From: Ignavibacteria bacterium
GTDB lineage: Bacteria; Bacteroidota; Ignavibacteria; Kapaibacteriales; UBA961
NCBI GenBank assembly: GCA_016720145.1
Contig: JADJXV010000019.1
Location: 1 to 57,876, forward strand
Direction: 5' to 3'
DNA: 57,876 nt
Part shown: piece after piece, positions 8,943 through 16,855 of the stretch
Layout of the letters: each line of letters opens with the position of its first letter
Position numbering within the stretch: position 1 is the first letter of the stretch
Made by a program: the position numbers and the translations under genes
The notes under the pieces: model-generated
Told to the model about the DNA's origin: nothing
Seen by the model: only the letters and a program-made list of their open reading frames with translations
The model's database searches: none

Positions 8943-10931
8943 CTATTGATTTTTTACAAATACAACACATTTGTACTCTTTATTATCACCTACTTTTATC
9001 ATATATACGCCATTCGTGAGGATATTTGTATTCAGGTGAGTGAGCGATGAGGTAAGTGTACCTTGCTGTGCAAGTCTTCCTATTTGATCGTAAATTTCAT
9101 AACTCGCCTCATTGGAGAGTGTGGGGAATTCTATTGATATTCTTTCCGACGCAGGATTGGGATACAGCGAAATTACTTTCACATTACTTATTGATTCTTC
9201 TACGCTTACCGGCATGAGCGGTTTGTAGAAAATTTTTCGAATCACCCAATTGTCTGGGTCAATACGGACTGCGCTTTCAATCTTACTGACCGTAGTTGTG
9301 AGATTAATTCTATATTCTTGACTTTTCAGATTATTCAGCACCGTTATGGTTGTATCCTTGCCTGCGATGTCTCTGATTTTGACTTGTAGCGGCATTTCAA
9401 ATAGCTTGTGATAATCTGCTATGCTGTCTTGAGCCTGATCTATACGAAGATACAAGGCATGGCTCACAGGGTCTTGTTCAAAATTATAATGATAAATCGG
9501 GTAATACTGCTGATATACCCATTGATTAAAAAATGTCGTAAGGTTTTTTCCACTAACGAGTTCACATATTGCTTTGAAATCTTCTGTAGATGCATTCTTG
9601 TACATGAATCCGGGGCTTGTGGAGTATGTTTTCAGACACTTAAAAAAAACACTATCACCCAGAACTCCTCTAAGCATGTGCAGTACCCAAGCTCCTTTGT
9701 TATAGACAATTGGCTGGAAAATATTAAATGTATCAAGCGCATTCTGTAAGTAGAGCGTGCCTCCCATAGTCGCTGCGTAGTTATTGATGTATGTGTGATA
9801 TGCAGCAGTTCCTGCATCGTGTTCTTCCCAGAGTGCTTCAGCGTATGTCGCGAAGCCTTCGTTCAGCCAGGCATGGTGCCAGTCTTTACAAGTTATCATA
9901 TTGCCGAACCATGTATGGGCTAACTCGTGAACCGACACCCAGAGCCACGACGACGTCATTTGGTTGGTAATAATACTCGTTTGATTCTCAATTGCCCCAT
10001 AATAGCCAAGCTCCGACATAGCAAATTTTTCTTTCCAAAACGGATACTCTCCAAATTTTTCAGAGAAGAATTTCATCACCTCAGGAATCTGTGCCACACC
10101 ATGCTTCGAGATGGAGTCATTTTCTTTAAACATATAATAATCAAGGGGAAAGCTCTCTCCATTAAGATCTGAATATAGTTGCCGGTAGTGCGAATAATTA
10201 GCAATTGCCATCATCACATAATACGGTACTATAGGATATCTATGTCGCCATGAATAGGTGAATTTCCCGTTTTGGATTGTTGTATTTTCGAGAATTCCAT
10301 TCGAAACTGCAACTACTTTATTCCCATTTATGATTGTATCAGGTACAGTAATATCGAAATAGACCGAGTCTGCTTTATCCTCCGGGCCATCCTTGCATGG
10401 ATACCAATAATGAGCGAGATATGGTGTGGACAAAGTAGCAATCACCGGTTCACTACCATTATGGACTTCATACCGTAAGCCTTTCATACCACCGGCGAGG
10501 CGTGGAATTCCCTGATACCAAATCCGTACACCGGCACTCTCGCCGAGCTTGTATTCTTTATCGAGTGCGATGCTGATACTGTCTCCTGTGACTACAAAGC
10601 CACGCGAATTTCCGGAAATACTATCGATGCGTAAACTGTTGTGAAGACTAAGACTAATATGAGTGAGGTTATCCGAATTCGACGCAAACGAGCAACGAAC
10701 GTTCCCCTTGATATACTTTGCGGAAGGATCTATCGAAACATCGAGTTGGAGGTGGTAGAATCGAATGTCGAATGAACTATCAACTGATTTATTACTGCTG
10801 ACACTGACGAAATCTTTGAAATTATTCCACTCAGATTGGTAGAATTCTTGATGTGAGATAGGGCGTTGACTTCGAAGAGTGAGTGAAGTAAATGAGAAAA
10901 ATATCAAAACCAACAGAAGTATTTTTTTCAT
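8943..10931 (-). CDS. M1 family metallopeptidase with T9SS sorting domain
   Basis: 662 residues. A zinc aminopeptidase of the M1 (gluzincin) family. Residues 1-21 are a signal peptide; the M1 N-terminal beta domain follows; GAIEN (312-316) is the exopeptidase motif and HELAH (335-339) plus Glu358 form HEXXHX18E, the zinc site. The final 85 residues hold VISLYPNPASERISIEF and a VYMIKV strand, the type A T9SS C-terminal sorting domain, so the enzyme is expected to cross the outer membrane and be released or anchored at the surface. A TAnnTTTG box lies 109 bases upstream. It probably digests extracellular peptides. Confidence 0.92.
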   Translation of the reverse strand: MKKILLLVLIFFSFTSLTLRSQRPISHQEFYQSEWNNFKDFVSVSSNKSVDSSFDIRFYHLQLDVSIDPSAKYIKGNVRCSFASNSDNLTHISLSLHNSLRIDSISGNSRGFVVTGDSISIALDKEYKLGESAGVRIWYQGIPRLAGGMKGLRYEVHNGSEPVIATLSTPYLAHYWYPCKDGPEDKADSVYFDITVPDTIINGNKVVAVSNGILENTTIQNGKFTYSWRHRYPIVPYYVMMAIANYSHYRQLYSDLNGESFPLDYYMFKENDSISKHGVAQIPEVMKFFSEKFGEYPFWKEKFAMSELGYYGAIENQTSIITNQMTSSWLWVSVHELAHTWFGNMITCKDWHHAWLNEGFATYAEALWEEHDAGTAAYHTYINNYAATMGGTLYLQNALDTFNIFQPIVYNKGAWVLHMLRGVLGDSVFFKCLKTYSTSPGFMYKNASTEDFKAICELVSGKNLTTFFNQWVYQQYYPIYHYNFEQDPVSHALYLRIDQAQDSIADYHKLFEMPLQVKIRDIAGKDTTITVLNNLKSQEYRINLTTTVSKIESAVRIDPDNWVIRKIFYKPLMPVSVEESISNVKVISLYPNPASERISIEFPTLSNEASYEIYDQIGRLAQQGTLTSSLTHLNTNILTNGVYMIKVGDNKEYKCVVFVKNQ

Positions 10932-11039
10932 GATACAAACTCATGAGAATGAATTGGTGAGTGATGGTAATTACTTTATAATACTTGATAGAACAGTGAT
11001 TCCACGTCAATAATATGAAGGCACTTGATATTCTTTCGG

Positions 11040-11047
11040 CAAAACTA
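11040..11047 (-). promoter_or_regulatory. TAnnTTTG -7 box upstream of the M1 peptidase
   Basis: Minus-strand TAGTTTTG, 109 bases from the start codon at 10931. This would give a 5' leader of roughly 100 bases. Confidence 0.35.
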
Positions 11048-11115
11048 CTAAAAATCAATCGTATGATACCTTAAAAAAATCTAACGCTATCTTCCTTACG
11101 AAGTGCACTTCCCTT

Positions 11116-11310
11116 GACTTACGACATCCCCTGACTACCAACATACTGCATACGTATCACATGTCAAACGACTATCATGACATACGTCTCTTTTGTCTTA
11201 TGACTATCTCTTGACGTAGGACATTCGCTTGACTTACCACTTACTACTCTCTTGTCTTACGACTTACGACTTACGACTCTTTTGTCTTACGACTTACGAC
11301 TTACCACTCT
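11116..11310 (+). repeat. Heptamer array GACTTAC, upstream of the acetyltransferase gene
   Basis: Six exact GACTTAC units: one at 11116, one at 11231 and two tandem pairs from 11261 and 11291; near-copies such as GTCTTAC and TGACTAC lie between. The array ends 25 bases before the -7 box of the acetyltransferase gene. It is in the divergent gap between the M1 peptidase and the acetyltransferase, oriented with the latter. Confidence 0.85.
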
Positions 11311-11334
11311 CTCCCGACTCTCCCCAAAAAACCG

Positions 11335-11342
11335 TATTTTTG
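11335..11342 (+). promoter_or_regulatory. TAnnTTTG -7 box upstream of the acetyltransferase gene
   Basis: TATTTTTG, 36 bases before the ATG at 11379. It argues against the longer reading frame that begins at 11229 inside the repeat array. Confidence 0.5.
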
Positions 11343-11378
11343 AAAAAACAAAATTTTGCAACCTTTCAAACAATATCG

Positions 11379-12509
11379 ATGAGTGCAACCGAAATCAAAG
11401 CAGTGACTTCGAAGTCCGACGAAATGAAGTTTATCAAATGTCAGTGGAATTTTTACAAAGGCGATAAAAATTTCGTTCCGCCGATGATAATGGATCGTAA
11501 AAAGCTCCTCGACAAGACCAAAAATCCATTCTACAAGCACTCCGAAATGCAGCTTTTTCTTGCCGAACGTGACGGGATAATTGTTGGGAGAATTGGCGCA
11601 ATTATTAATCATAATCACAACACCACCCACGAAGATCTCATCGGTTTTTTCGGTTTTTTTGAATGTGAGAATAACCAGCAAACGGCGAATCTGCTTTTTG
11701 CGACTGCTGCCGAATGGCTCAAAAAACGCGGCATGACTCATGTTCGCGGTCCGGTGAATCCCTCAATGAATGATGAATGCGGCCTTTTGGTTGATGGGTT
11801 TACGTCGCCACCGGTGGTCCTCATGACCTACAATCCCGAGTATTACGCCCGCCTCATCGAAGACGCTGGATTCGCCAAGGAAAAAGACCTGTACGCGTAT
11901 ATTTTGGAGAATAAATCCTACATTACCGACAAAATGAATCGAATGGTGAATGTCATTCGAGAACGTAATCATATCACCGTGCGGGAGGTGAATTTCAAAA
12001 ATAAAACCCAGTTTGAGAAAGATGTCAAAACCCTCAAGGATATCTACAATGCAGCATGGGAAAAGAACTGGGGTTTTGTCAAAATGACGAACGAAGAATT
12101 CGACTTTCTCGCTGCCGACCTCAAGCAAATCGCCGACCCTCGCTATGCGTTAATTATTGAAATCAAAGGTCAGCCCGTGGGTTTCGCTCTCGCCTTACCA
12201 GATATTAATCAATGCTTTATCCATAATAAAAACGGCGGATTGCTCGGCGGTGTGTGGCATTTATTGACCAAGAAAAGCAAGATTTCACTGTTGCGTATTA
12301 TCGTGCTCGGCGTGCTGCCCGAATACCGCCGTACCGGTGCTGATGCTGTCATGTATTACGAACTCGGCAAGCGTGGCGTGGATAGAGGCATCACCCACGG
12401 TGAGGCATCGTGGATATTAGAAGATAATACGATGATGAACCGCGGACTCACTACAACGATGAATGGCAAAGTCTATAAAACCTATCGTGTGTATCAGAAG
12501 GAATTGTAA
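11379..12509 (+). CDS. GNAT-like N-acetyltransferase (YghO-like)
   Basis: 376 residues from the ATG at 11379. An upstream start at 11229 would put the promoter box and heptamer repeats inside the coding region and give an N-terminus translated from repeat, so I reject it. The protein has an N-terminal segment with NFVPPMIMDRKKLLDKTKNP, a first GNAT-like half (VGRIGAIINHNHN), a middle stretch AAWEKNWGFVKMT and a second half with IIVLGVLPEYRRTGADAVMYYE, which looks like the acetyl-CoA pyrophosphate loop region, then ASWILEDNTMMNRGL. This pattern fits the YghO-type double-GNAT proteins of Bacteroidota. The substrate is unknown. Confidence 0.8.
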   Translation: MSATEIKAVTSKSDEMKFIKCQWNFYKGDKNFVPPMIMDRKKLLDKTKNPFYKHSEMQLFLAERDGIIVGRIGAIINHNHNTTHEDLIGFFGFFECENNQQTANLLFATAAEWLKKRGMTHVRGPVNPSMNDECGLLVDGFTSPPVVLMTYNPEYYARLIEDAGFAKEKDLYAYILENKSYITDKMNRMVNVIRERNHITVREVNFKNKTQFEKDVKTLKDIYNAAWEKNWGFVKMTNEEFDFLAADLKQIADPRYALIIEIKGQPVGFALALPDINQCFIHNKNGGLLGGVWHLLTKKSKISLLRIIVLGVLPEYRRTGADAVMYYELGKRGVDRGITHGEASWILEDNTMMNRGLTTTMNGKVYKTYRVYQKEL

Positions 12510-12591
12510 ATTCTTTTGGGGTAATTGTAGATTGGGCAAAGTAAAAGAGCTTTTGTCAATTTCAAGAAAAAATAGGTAAGTAATTGAACAT

Positions 12592-12642
12592 TTCGACAAG
12601 CTCAATGTGACGTAACTTGTTCGTCATACTGAGCTTGTCGAA
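12592..12642. repeat. Inverted repeat with 13-bp arms (TTCGACAAGCTCA)
   Basis: TTCGACAAGCTCA at 12592-12604 and its exact reverse complement at 12630-12642, with a 25-base centre containing a partially complementary pair. It lies between the ends of the convergent acetyltransferase and phosphatase genes and could act as a bidirectional terminator. It looks like a dispersed REP-type element. Confidence 0.75.
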
Positions 12643-12716
12643 GTATCAAGCACAATACCAATTTCTTAAGTGAAAGCATTGACCGTAAAGGATTGCCCCT
12701 AACCGGAATTGAACCA

Positions 12717-13655
12717 TTAAAAATGCGCCACCGTATGCGCAAACATCACCTCCGCCTTGCGATTGAGCCATTGAATGTGAAAATTATCCTTGGTAATAAT
12801 CGCCGCGCAAAAGCCACCATTCGTCGCTGCAAAGAGAGTGTGGTCGCCGTAGCTTGTATTCCGCGAACCTCCCCCGCCACCTGACACAACACACGTAAAT
12901 TTATCGGCAGGATTTTTAATGCATTGTAAGTCGTGCTCGTGTCCGCATAGAAACACCTGCACGCCATATTGATCAAGCAAGGGCTTGATAGACTTGACCA
13001 TGACACGTTCCTCACCATGCGAACCGTAGCTGCGTATCGGATGGTGTCCTACGACTATTTTCCAACGAGCTTTCGAAGCAGAGAGCACTTTTTTGAACCA
13101 TGCGACTTGTTCTGTTGGGTCATAATTTTTAAGCGCATCAGTATCAAGCACAAAAAATTCAACACTTACGCCACCAAAAATTTTCTCAAAAGTATAATAC
13201 CGCGCCGGCATATTCCATCGAGGGTTGATGGAATGATAGTCAATCTGCGCATCAACATTGAGCAAGTAATCATGATTTCCGAGGGCTACATACCATGGAA
13301 TTGCAAGTGCATCTCCGGTATAAATATTCTCAAACTTCGTCTTCCACTGTTTGTCGTCGGTCGAATTCACGCCGCCGGGGTAAAAATTATCACCCACCGA
13401 CACAATAAATTCCGGCTTGTCGGACTTCGCTTTTTGAAGCATCGCATCTGCTACTTGGCGTTGAAATTTCCCGCCGGCACCCCAGTCGCCGAGTATTAAA
13501 AAACGAGTTTGTGGTATGCTGTTGTACGTCTCAATCTTGAATTTCGGTACGGGCTGCGCGTTCTTGACCTTGTCTTCCCCACCAAACATATCAAACATCG
13601 AGCCGCAGCCCGAAAGCACAATCATGAGACTGATAATAATAAATCGACGATTCAT
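12717..13655 (-). CDS. Metallophosphoesterase lipoprotein, purple acid phosphatase-like
   Basis: 312 residues. Signal peptide with lipobox LSGC (Cys about residue 17), so a lipoprotein. The two-metal phosphoesterase motifs occur in order: ILGDWG, VGDNFYPGG, LGNHDY, VGHHPIRSYG and CGHEHDLQ. Spacing and the NFYPGG variant resemble tartrate-resistant (type 5) acid phosphatases, so phosphate release from organic phosphates in the periplasm or at the surface is likely. Monocistronic; the downstream 3' flank contains a tRNA-like fragment (see findings). Confidence 0.88.
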   Translation of the reverse strand: MNRRFIIISLMIVLSGCGSMFDMFGGEDKVKNAQPVPKFKIETYNSIPQTRFLILGDWGAGGKFQRQVADAMLQKAKSDKPEFIVSVGDNFYPGGVNSTDDKQWKTKFENIYTGDALAIPWYVALGNHDYLLNVDAQIDYHSINPRWNMPARYYTFEKIFGGVSVEFFVLDTDALKNYDPTEQVAWFKKVLSASKARWKIVVGHHPIRSYGSHGEERVMVKSIKPLLDQYGVQVFLCGHEHDLQCIKNPADKFTCVVSGGGGGSRNTSYGDHTLFAATNGGFCAAIITKDNFHIQWLNRKAEVMFAHTVAHF

Positions 13656-13846
13656 AAATACTCCGGTTATATGTAAAATTTCACGATACTATAGACAAAC
13701 ATCATGAATTCAATTCAAACGCAACATGATGTTTTGGAAGCAATTACATCTTCTCCGATCGAGATTCGATGTTCACTTTCATTGTAAATATATCAAATAA
13801 TTCTATACAGTTTTATGGTAGTAAATTAAAAGGGCAGTAAAGTCTG

Positions 13847-13854
13847 TATTTTTG
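13847..13854 (+). promoter_or_regulatory. TAnnTTTG -7 box upstream of the PLP-binding protein gene
   Basis: TATTTTTG, 33 bases before the ATG at 13888. It overlaps a TTG that would otherwise extend the gene by 12 codons, supporting the ATG as start. Confidence 0.5.
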
Positions 13855-13887
13855 CCTGAAAAATCCTCCAACGGTAATTCAATTCCC

Positions 13888-14595
13888 ATGCCTGATACTC
13901 TTGCAGAACGCTACAAAGCAAATTCCACTCATGTCAAAGCATGCGCCAATGCAGCGAACCGTCCGGATGATGTGCGTATCATTGCCGTCTCCAAGACACA
14001 GCCGGCGAGTGTACTTATAGAAGCATATCGAGCCGGTATCACAACCTTTGGGGAGAATTATGCACTTGAATTATACGACAAATTCCTTGCACTTTCAGCT
14101 CTCGGACTCACACCCGAATGGCATTTTATCGGTCATCTTCAGACGAATAAAGTCAAGCTCCTTGCGCCGTTTGTGACGATGATTCACTCGGTGGACTCCG
14201 TAAAGCTCGCCCGAGAAATATCTACGCAAGCCATTAAAAATTCAAGAGTAATTGATATTTGTGTGCAGGTTAATACGTCAGGTGAGGAGTCGAAGTCCGG
14301 CTGTGAACCTACCGCGCTCGATACAATAGTTAGTGATATTCTCACACTGCAGGGAGTGCGGCTTTGCGGTCTAATGACAATTCCCTCTTTTACGGCGACG
14401 GATGAAGAATTGCGCCATGAATTCAGTCTCTTACGTGGTATGCGGGATGCCTTGCAAGCGCAATATCCGGAGCAAGATATTCATCATCTATCGATGGGAA
14501 TGAGCGGCGATTATCCGCTTGCCATTGAAGAAGGCGCGACATTTGTTCGGATTGGGACGGCTATTTTTGGAGAACGTCAGTATCCTGCTCGGTAA
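13888..14595 (+). CDS. YggS-family pyridoxal-phosphate homeostasis protein
   Basis: 235 residues from the ATG at 13888, close to the family norm of about 230. A fold-type III alanine-racemase-like barrel that binds PLP but has no established catalytic activity; it helps maintain vitamin B6 and amino/keto acid balance. The PLP lysine lies in IIAVSKTQP; other hallmarks are TFGENYALE, WHFIGHLQTNK, VNTSGEESKSG and SMGMSGDYPLAIEEGATFVRIGTAIFG. The purine nucleoside phosphorylase gene starts 18 bases after the stop, so the two are likely co-transcribed from the box at 13847. Confidence 0.93.
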   Translation: MPDTLAERYKANSTHVKACANAANRPDDVRIIAVSKTQPASVLIEAYRAGITTFGENYALELYDKFLALSALGLTPEWHFIGHLQTNKVKLLAPFVTMIHSVDSVKLAREISTQAIKNSRVIDICVQVNTSGEESKSGCEPTALDTIVSDILTLQGVRLCGLMTIPSFTATDEELRHEFSLLRGMRDALQAQYPEQDIHHLSMGMSGDYPLAIEEGATFVRIGTAIFGERQYPAR

Positions 14596-14613
14596 TTATC
14601 CATCTAACGCTTT

Positions 14614-15423
14614 ATGAAGAAATCCCTTACCGAATCTGCAAGCTTCATCGCATCCGCACTTCCGCCACACTTCCACCCAAAAGTAGCGATTATCCTCGGA
14701 AGTGGACTCTGTGCAATTACCGATGGTATGGATATTCTAGCCACACTTCCCTATAGCACGATACCTCACTTTCCTATTTCGACAGTAGATTCACACAGAG
14801 GTGCGTTAGTGTTAGGTTATATTGGGGATACAGCGGTCGCGGTGATGCAGGGTCGTTTTCATTATTACGAGGGATATTCGGCTGAGGAGGTAGTGTTCCC
14901 GTTAAGAGTCGTGCAGCAGCTTGGCGCGTCAATTCTCCTGCTGACCAATGCCTGCGGCGGGCTCAATCCTCTTTTTCGCGCCTGTGATATCATGCTCATT
15001 GATGATCATATCAACCTGCAATGGGAGAATCCTCTCATCAGCCGTGATGAACGCCACCGCTTCCCAGATATGAGCACGCCGTACTCTTCACGACTACAAA
15101 GTATAGCCGAGCAATGCGCTCTCCGCCAAGCACTTACGCTGCGTAAAGGGACGTATCTAGCAGTGACCGGACCGAATTACGAGACCCGAGCCGAGCTCCG
15201 CTTCATGCGCACCATCGGCGCTGATGCAGTCGGCATGAGCAGCGTTCCTGAGACACTCGCGGCACGTTCACTCAGTATGGAAGTACTTGGATTGTCTCTT
15301 ATTACCAACGAATGCCGACCGGACGCTCCCCGTCATGTGTCTCATGAAGAAGTGCTGACGACGGCGGTGCGTGCAGAGCAGAATCTGAAGAAATTGGTGT
15401 TTAGTATTCTCGAAGAATCCTGA
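14614..15423 (+). CDS. Purine nucleoside phosphorylase (inosine/guanosine type)
   Basis: 269 residues. Cleaves inosine and guanosine with phosphate to base and ribose-1-phosphate for purine salvage in the cytoplasm. The trimeric-type PNP motifs are present: IILGSGL (phosphate loop) near 27-33, TVDSHRGALV, GRFHYYEGY, TNACGGLNP, TGPNYETRAELR, GADAVGMSSVPE and SLITNECRP with the base-contacting Asn. In the same transcription unit as the YggS-like gene. Length is normal. Confidence 0.93.
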   Translation: MKKSLTESASFIASALPPHFHPKVAIILGSGLCAITDGMDILATLPYSTIPHFPISTVDSHRGALVLGYIGDTAVAVMQGRFHYYEGYSAEEVVFPLRVVQQLGASILLLTNACGGLNPLFRACDIMLIDDHINLQWENPLISRDERHRFPDMSTPYSSRLQSIAEQCALRQALTLRKGTYLAVTGPNYETRAELRFMRTIGADAVGMSSVPETLAARSLSMEVLGLSLITNECRPDAPRHVSHEEVLTTAVRAEQNLKKLVFSILEES

Positions 15424-15928
15424 AATTATTGGTTACCCTTCTGCATATTCCAAACGTGAGTCTGCGGACACACTTGCTGTCCACAAGTTGGAAGATTGAG
15501 TTTACTAATCAACTATAATTTTTTCAATCATCAAAAAATCACTAAAAATGCTCAAACTATATTATTTTGCAACGCCTACCATAAAGCAATAGATATCTCT
15601 TGGTAGATGAATAAGAATTAAGTAAGTTGTTCTATAATTTAAATACTTCTAAGTATTTTCATGTTTTCCATGCGTACCTTTCAAAACATAGAGAAAGAGT
15701 TTACTTTTAGCTTGGCATCGTGCATCGTGCATCGTGCATCATGCATCGTGCATCGTGCATCGTGCTTGCCCCGCCAAGTTTGCTTATATCTATGCACGAT
15801 GCTGGGTTTATATTCTTCATTGATTCTGTATCTCCGCGATCGCTCGCCCCCCGCCTTTAACCTTCACCTTCTCGGTATTTTCTATTTATACCCTTCTCAT
15901 TTTTCAAATTTTTAATAAAAGTTATACT
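15424..15928. other. 505-base gap with a diverged dispersed repeat and a heptamer array
   Basis: 15425-15495 is a diverged copy of the repeat seen at 26236-26290 and 51019-51070. 15715-15763 is the GCATCGT array. 15661-15915 is open in one frame but is largely translated repeat and low-complexity sequence, so I do not call a gene. Confidence 0.5.
15715..15763. repeat. Heptamer tandem array GCATCGT, seven units
   Basis: Seven directly abutting 7-base units; the fourth is GCATCAT. An inverted copy TGCACGATGC lies at 15793-15802 and could pair with any unit to form a hairpin. The array lies 166 bases upstream of the cysteine-rich secreted protein gene. Confidence 0.95.
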
Positions 15929-16756
15929 ATGAAACAATATATTATTCTCTTTTTTATGCTCTTTTCTGTTGGAGTGGAAAAAGTATCAGCTCAATATGGG
16001 TGTGTACTGCCTGAATCAGAGTGTACACAAGGATGGTCTGGAAATCAATTTGGACATGTATTTAATATTTTCTTACCTGGAAAAAGTGCAGCACCTTGTA
16101 ATGGCAACCCTATTTATGTAGATTTAACGGTAACATATCAACGGCGATGTAATGAAATCAGAATTATTGAAGTTTCGGGATTCGACCCAGACGGTCTCCC
16201 ACCTCCATGTTATGATGCCGCTGCAGATGCTGCTGTGTTTAATATTGCAGATGCGGCTATAATAAACAGATCAATTAACGGGCTTCTCAGGCAAATTTTT
16301 GATTCTGAGCACCCAATTCCTCCGCCGCCAGATCCAAATCCATTTCCCTGCCCGTCAGGATCTATTTCATACAGTGCAAGTTTTGCATCATGCTTTAGAG
16401 AAGTTTGGACAATAACATGGTTTACAGCCAATCCTGTTGGTGGACCACCAATAATGCATACTCACGATATAGATATAGGAAAATCAAACCACTACGATGC
16501 AAATGGGAATTATACGACTTATTACCAAAATCAAGTCAATATATATTTGATAAGTCAAGGAGTTTTAATACCATCTGCCGTTGTAACTTCAAATTATTTC
16601 CCATGCAACGACTATTGTTGTATAAAAGAATTTAGTTATTGTTATGACGAAAATCGTGAAGTAGTTGAGACACTCCTAAATTTTTATCCAGCAAGTCAAA
16701 CTTGCCCAGAATTAGAAGAACAATGTTATATCACAACATGTACTACTAATCCTTAG
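15929..16756 (+). CDS. Cysteine-rich secreted protein of unknown function
   Basis: 275 residues; not recognised. A signal peptide (residues 1-22, ending VSAQ) directs export. The mature protein has 14 cysteines, several clustered at the end (CNDYCC, CYDEN, ETL..CPELEEQC, CTT), suggesting disulfide bonds in an extracytoplasmic location. A proline-rich hinge (PIPPPPDPNPFP) lies near residue 132. The sequence upstream of it contains an Ala/Asp-rich helix around AAADAAVFNIADAA. No T9SS sorting domain is visible. It precedes the YCF48-like cargo gene by 100 bases, separated by a hairpin. More AT-rich than the enzymes around it. Confidence 0.6.
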   Translation: MKQYIILFFMLFSVGVEKVSAQYGCVLPESECTQGWSGNQFGHVFNIFLPGKSAAPCNGNPIYVDLTVTYQRRCNEIRIIEVSGFDPDGLPPPCYDAAADAAVFNIADAAIINRSINGLLRQIFDSEHPIPPPPDPNPFPCPSGSISYSASFASCFREVWTITWFTANPVGGPPIMHTHDIDIGKSNHYDANGNYTTYYQNQVNIYLISQGVLIPSAVVTSNYFPCNDYCCIKEFSYCYDENREVVETLLNFYPASQTCPELEEQCYITTCTTNP

Positions 16757-16799
16757 ATCAGTTAATAATTGCTTTCTACGTATAAAACATCCCTTCACA

Positions 16800-16829
16800 A
16801 TGCCGTATGTTTTTAAACCCGTACGGCAT
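16800..16829 (+). terminator. Hairpin after the cysteine-rich protein gene
   Basis: Arms ATGCCGTA and TACGGCAT with a T-rich loop, 44 bases after the stop codon. No clear U tract follows, so terminator function is tentative. Confidence 0.45.
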
Positions 16830-16855
16830 ATTAACTAAATTTAATTCAGAACGTT

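Noticed and set aside
11229..11378. Upstream extension of the acetyltransferase reading frame
   Set aside because: It consists of translated GACTTAC repeat and spans the TAnnTTTG box; the ATG at 11379 gives a family-like start.
12693..12884. Plus-strand frame at the end of the phosphatase gene
   Set aside because: Antisense to the conserved C-terminus of the metallophosphoesterase.
15661..15915. Open frame of 84 codons
   Set aside because: Most of it is the GCATCGT array and low-complexity sequence; the protein is a repeat artefact.
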